Source of the DNA: an uncultured Alphaproteobacteria bacterium
Lineage (GTDB): Bacteria; Pseudomonadota; Alphaproteobacteria; CAAHEQ01; UBA3637
Direction of reading: 5' to 3'
Assembly (NCBI GenBank): GCA_937935995.1
Contig: CALGXF010000004.1
Span: 1-16,228 of the forward strand
Length of the DNA: 16,228 nucleotides
Below are positions 14,189 through 16,228 of this stretch, piece by piece. The notes beneath the pieces are model-generated. The model had not been told where the DNA came from and made no database searches. It saw nothing but the letters and a program-made list of their open reading frames with translations. Numbering within the stretch: the stretch's first letter is position 1; every line of letters begins with the position of its first letter. Made by a program: the position numbers and the translations under genes.

Positions 14189-15401
14189 AACCTGTTTAAA
14201 GCCTTTTTTAAAAGAAGCTCCTTTCAGCAAAAAGGAAACAGCTTCTTTTCCGCCGGCTTCTTTTTTATTCGTAACATATAATCGGTGCCCGCATGCGGAT
14301 TACCGAAAAAATCCGTTGGTATGGGCTGTTCAAACGCTTTTGGCAAATCGTTTTGCGCATGTGGATGAGTTTATTTTTGTGGACGATTGTTCAACGGATT
14401 ATACGGCCGAGACAATTCAATGGTTGAAAAAAGAATACGGCCTTTCCGTTATTTATACGCGTAATGCGGTGCATAAAGAATTTTCTTACAATCGTGCGCA
14501 AGGTGTTTTATTGGCGTCTCATGATTTGATTTTTATGGGAGACGATGATTGTTTATTCAGTCCTTTATTTGTGGCAGGAAGCCTTTTTTCTTTTGTGCAA
14601 TTGAAGAAACAAGTTCCGAATTTGGGGTTACTGAATGTAAGTGTCTATGATAAAAACACATATCCGTTGCGCGCGCGTCCGTTATCGGAAATCGGACGGA
14701 TAGATTATGAAAAGACTTTTTTCTATCATGGATTTGATTCTTTTCCGGAACCTTATCTGATACATCCCGTTTATTTGGATAAAAAGCGTAATATTTTGAT
14801 GCCTTTTCTCGTGGACACGTTTAAAGGTGTTAATCTGGTTTCCCGAGATTGGTTATTAAAGGCCGGTAATTACTTGGATTTGTCGATGTGGCCGTACGGT
14901 TATTCGGAACATATTGAATTAGCTCGTCAAATGGCACAGGCTGGTGTAGCGATTTATCATCAACCGGATCCGAAGATCTATGCCATTCATTTAAAATACG
15001 GTTCTAAATCAAGAGATGTTTATGACGGCCGGTGCCGAACGTATCAAGTTCCGGGAACGGGCTATACGTTGGGACAGCTGATTGATATGGCTTCAGAAAA
15101 AAGGTTAGGGTCAGGATCAAGATGTACGCCCGAAATTTTTCATGAAGTTGAAATCGGAACGCTTTTTTCTTTTTATTTGAAGATTTCAAAGGAGGCTGGT
15201 ATTCGGTTTGCCGTGAAAGAGTATCATCAGTTTGTCGAACAAAACAAGGTGTTTTCAACAACGCCGGCTTATTCGATTAAGTCAAAGGCAAAAAGGGCGG
15301 CTATTTGGGAACGCGGCATTCGAAAAGGAATAACCGTTTCCATGAAGCAAACGGGTAAAGATTTTTCATCGGTTTTGAATGAAATTATGCAGGCACTTTA
15401 A
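14175..15401 (+). CDS. Glycosyltransferase, GT2 family (GT-A fold)
   Basis: 408 residues. The ATG at 14175 lies within the HAD gene (overlap 14 bases), with GGAAG at 14164-14168; no other ATG in frame precedes the catalytic core. The GT-A fold starts at ASFLFVTYNRC (28-38). It carries FVDDCSTD (about 69-75), typical of GT2 enzymes, and DDD at 123-125 (FMGDDDC) as the metal-binding DxD. A likely acceptor/catalytic region is WPYGYSEHIELARQMAQAG. The C-terminal 90 residues are basic and helical, with no membrane segment, so the enzyme is cytosolic or peripheral. The first 25 residues, rich in Lys and Cys, are encoded across a strong hairpin (14210-14249) and look unlike the rest. The acceptor is unknown. 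Confidence 0.85.
   Translation: MRCSKTCLKPFLKEAPFSKKETASFPPASFLFVTYNRCPHADYRKNPLVWAVQTLLANRFAHVDEFIFVDDCSTDYTAETIQWLKKEYGLSVIYTRNAVHKEFSYNRAQGVLLASHDLIFMGDDDCLFSPLFVAGSLFSFVQLKKQVPNLGLLNVSVYDKNTYPLRARPLSEIGRIDYEKTFFYHGFDSFPEPYLIHPVYLDKKRNILMPFLVDTFKGVNLVSRDWLLKAGNYLDLSMWPYGYSEHIELARQMAQAGVAIYHQPDPKIYAIHLKYGSKSRDVYDGRCRTYQVPGTGYTLGQLIDMASEKRLGSGSRCTPEIFHEVEIGTLFSFYLKISKEAGIRFAVKEYHQFVEQNKVFSTTPAYSIKSKAKRAAIWERGIRKGITVSMKQTGKDFSSVLNEIMQAL
14210..14249 (+). terminator. Terminator-like hairpin inside the start of the glycosyltransferase gene
   Basis: Perfect ten-pair outer arms AAAAGAAGCT (14210-14219) and AGCTTCTTTT (14240-14249). An inner five-pair stem CCTTT/AAAGG and a bulged AAAC lie between them. 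It is 21 bp after the HAD stop, yet lies in codons 12-25 of the next gene. Confidence 0.6.
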
Positions 15402-15410
15402 AATAACCCT

Positions 15411-15438
15411 TTTCAAATAAAAAGCTGTACGGTATACT
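15411..15438 (+). promoter_or_regulatory. Promoter of the flavin reductase-rubredoxin gene
   Basis: TTTCAA (15411-15416), 16 bp spacer, TATACT (15433-15438), 21 bp before the ATG. The -10 box is strong and the -35 box is weak. Confidence 0.5.
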
Positions 15439-15459
15439 TAAAAGCCAAAGGAGAGAAAA

Positions 15460-16113
15460 ATGGATACAACGGCTTTGTCAAAATTAACACACGGTCTTTA
15501 TGTGTTGGGGGCTAAAGACGGCAATCGGTATGTCGGGTGTCTGGTTGATGCTGTGATGCAAGCGTCTTTAAAACCGCTGGCTGTCGCTGTTTCGTGTATG
15601 AAAACCGGCTATACGCAAAGCTGTATCCGTCGGACAAATGCATTTTCTTTGTCTGTTTTAGGACAGCATGTCGATCCGTTTGTTGTCGGTAATTTCGGTT
15701 ATCAATCCAGCCGAACGATTGATAAATGGGCGGCAGTGCCGTTTGTTGTCAAAGATGATTTGCCGTTTTATCAAGACGCTGTCGGTTTTTTAACATGTCA
15801 TGTGATTGCAACGCATGAATTCGAGTCCCATGTTGTTTTTATGGCAGAGGTTGTCGATGCGTGGCAACAAGGCGAGACATGTTGCTTAACATACAATGAT
15901 TATCAAAATGGATTTAAAACGAAAGTTATGGAAGCTTTTTCACAACATCAACAAAAAGGAGAACAAAAAATGAGTGAAAAGAAAAAAGCGTGGGTTTGCA
16001 CGGTGTGTGGTTATGTTTATGACGGAGAGGTTCCGTTTGAAGATTTACCGGCTGATTGGACATGTCCGTTATGCGGCGTCGGGAAAGAATTATTCGAGGA
16101 ACGTGACGTTTAA
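15460..16113 (+). CDS. Flavin reductase-rubredoxin fusion (high-molecular-weight rubredoxin type)
   Basis: 217 residues after AAGGAGAG. Residues 1-155 form an FMN-binding split-barrel flavin reductase domain (start KLTHGLYVLGAKDGN, then AVSCMKTGYTQSCI and FSLSVLGQ). Residues 171-217 are a rubredoxin with Cys180/Cys183 (CTVCGY) and Cys202/Cys205 (CPLCG), the four iron ligands. The same fusion (Hrb) is known in anaerobes, where it passes electrons from NAD(P)H to a flavodiiron protein that reduces oxygen or nitric oxide. It is therefore probably an oxygen or NO defence protein (inference; no flavodiiron gene in the window). The linker contains a perfect internal ribosome binding site and ATG at 15970. 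It has its own promoter and two tandem terminators. Confidence 0.9.
   Translation: MDTTALSKLTHGLYVLGAKDGNRYVGCLVDAVMQASLKPLAVAVSCMKTGYTQSCIRRTNAFSLSVLGQHVDPFVVGNFGYQSSRTIDKWAAVPFVVKDDLPFYQDAVGFLTCHVIATHEFESHVVFMAEVVDAWQQGETCCLTYNDYQNGFKTKVMEAFSQHQQKGEQKMSEKKKAWVCTVCGYVYDGEVPFEDLPADWTCPLCGVGKELFEERDV
15956..16113 (+). CDS. Possible free rubredoxin from an internal start
   Basis: Within the fusion gene, AAGGAG (15956-15961) lies eight bases before an in-frame ATG at 15970. Translation from there gives 47 residues, MSEKKKAWVCTVCGY and onward. This is a complete rubredoxin with all four cysteines, close to the 50-odd residues of free rubredoxins. The coding sequence itself is 15970-16113. It could be used in addition to the fusion, or be a relic of the gene fusion. 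Confidence 0.5.
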
Positions 16114-16129
16114 TACAAAAACAAACCGG

Positions 16130-16155
16130 CCGCTCTCGCAAGAGGGCGGTTTTTT
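16130..16155 (+). terminator. First terminator after the rubredoxin fusion
   Basis: CCGCTCTC (16130-16137) pairs with GAGGGCGG (16142-16149), one G-T pair, with tetraloop GCAA and then TTTTTT. Confidence 0.88.
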
Positions 16156-16164
16156 ATAATTGAG

Positions 16165-16188
16165 GAGGCGTGAAGGCGCCTCTTTTTT
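16165..16188 (+). terminator. Second, tandem terminator
   Basis: GAGGCG (16165-16170) pairs with CGCCTC (16177-16182), loop TGAAGG, followed by TTTTTT. Only ten bases separate it from the first terminator, so it is a back-up stop. Confidence 0.8.
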
Positions 16189-16217
16189 ATGTAAAAAAGT
16201 GCTTGACTCTGGGGGGG

Positions 16218-16228
16218 AGATCGGAAGA
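16218..16228 (+). other. Probable sequencing-adapter remnant at the sequence end
   Basis: The last 11 bases, AGATCGGAAGA, equal the first 11 bases of the common Illumina TruSeq adapter and follow a run of seven G. They are unlikely to be genomic. Confidence 0.8.

Noticed and set aside
1..16228. CRISPR arrays, insertion sequences, transposases
   Set aside because: No regularly spaced direct repeats, no terminal inverted repeats and no transposase-like protein seen on either strand.

Overview
The window looks like a chromosome piece from a low-GC, Gram-negative, probably anaerobic or microaerobic alphaproteobacterium, possibly one of the uncultured gut lineages. Three kinds of evidence point this way. 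LptG, lipobox-bearing lipoproteins and a pilin-type class III signal peptide indicate a double membrane. RecX, LptG and the tRNA-Gly promoter/tRNA style fit Alphaproteobacteria. A flavin reductase-rubredoxin fusion (high-molecular-weight rubredoxin type) fits an oxygen-avoiding metabolism. The taxonomic call is inference; there is no rRNA in the window.

Layout. 1-1371 is the 3' part of a giant cysteine-pair-rich protein. 1372-2352 carries a promoter-like repeat, two lipoprotein genes (186 and 42 aa) and a terminator. 2396-3555 is mltG with its own promoter and terminator. 3690-5181 is a second cysteine-rich protein, this one with a type IV prepilin N-terminus and a Gly/Ser linker. 5233-5860 is greA with a leader terminator. 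5859-6857 is trxB. 6857-7303 is a minus-strand unit: promoter, about 160 nt of highly structured RNA with a terminator, then a small XRE-type DNA-binding protein. 7392-8547 is lptG, convergent with recX (8544-9059, minus). recX is divergent from hslO (Hsp33), which is translationally coupled to a lipoprotein gene. tRNA-Gly(CCC) lies at 10552-10625. 10893-15401 looks accessory: a histidine phosphatase, a membrane glycosyltransferase on the minus strand, and an overlapping nucleoside-kinase-like / HAD / glycosyltransferase cassette. 15460-16113 is the flavin reductase-rubredoxin fusion, followed by two tandem terminators. The last 11 bases match the start of an Illumina adapter.

How the genes may work together. 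Thioredoxin reductase, Hsp33 (redox-activated chaperone) and the rubredoxin fusion are redox and oxygen-stress functions. They share the window with two exported proteins carrying about 47 and 60 cysteines, which must be oxidatively folded or kept reduced outside the cytoplasm. MltG and LptG serve the envelope. The glycosyltransferase/kinase/HAD/phosphatase block probably builds or modifies a glycan, but its substrate cannot be read from the sequence.

The most novel-looking items are the prepilin-headed cysteine-rich protein with its CC-doublet repeat relative, the structured RNA ahead of the XRE gene, and the perfectly placed internal ribosome binding site that would release a free rubredoxin from the fusion gene.
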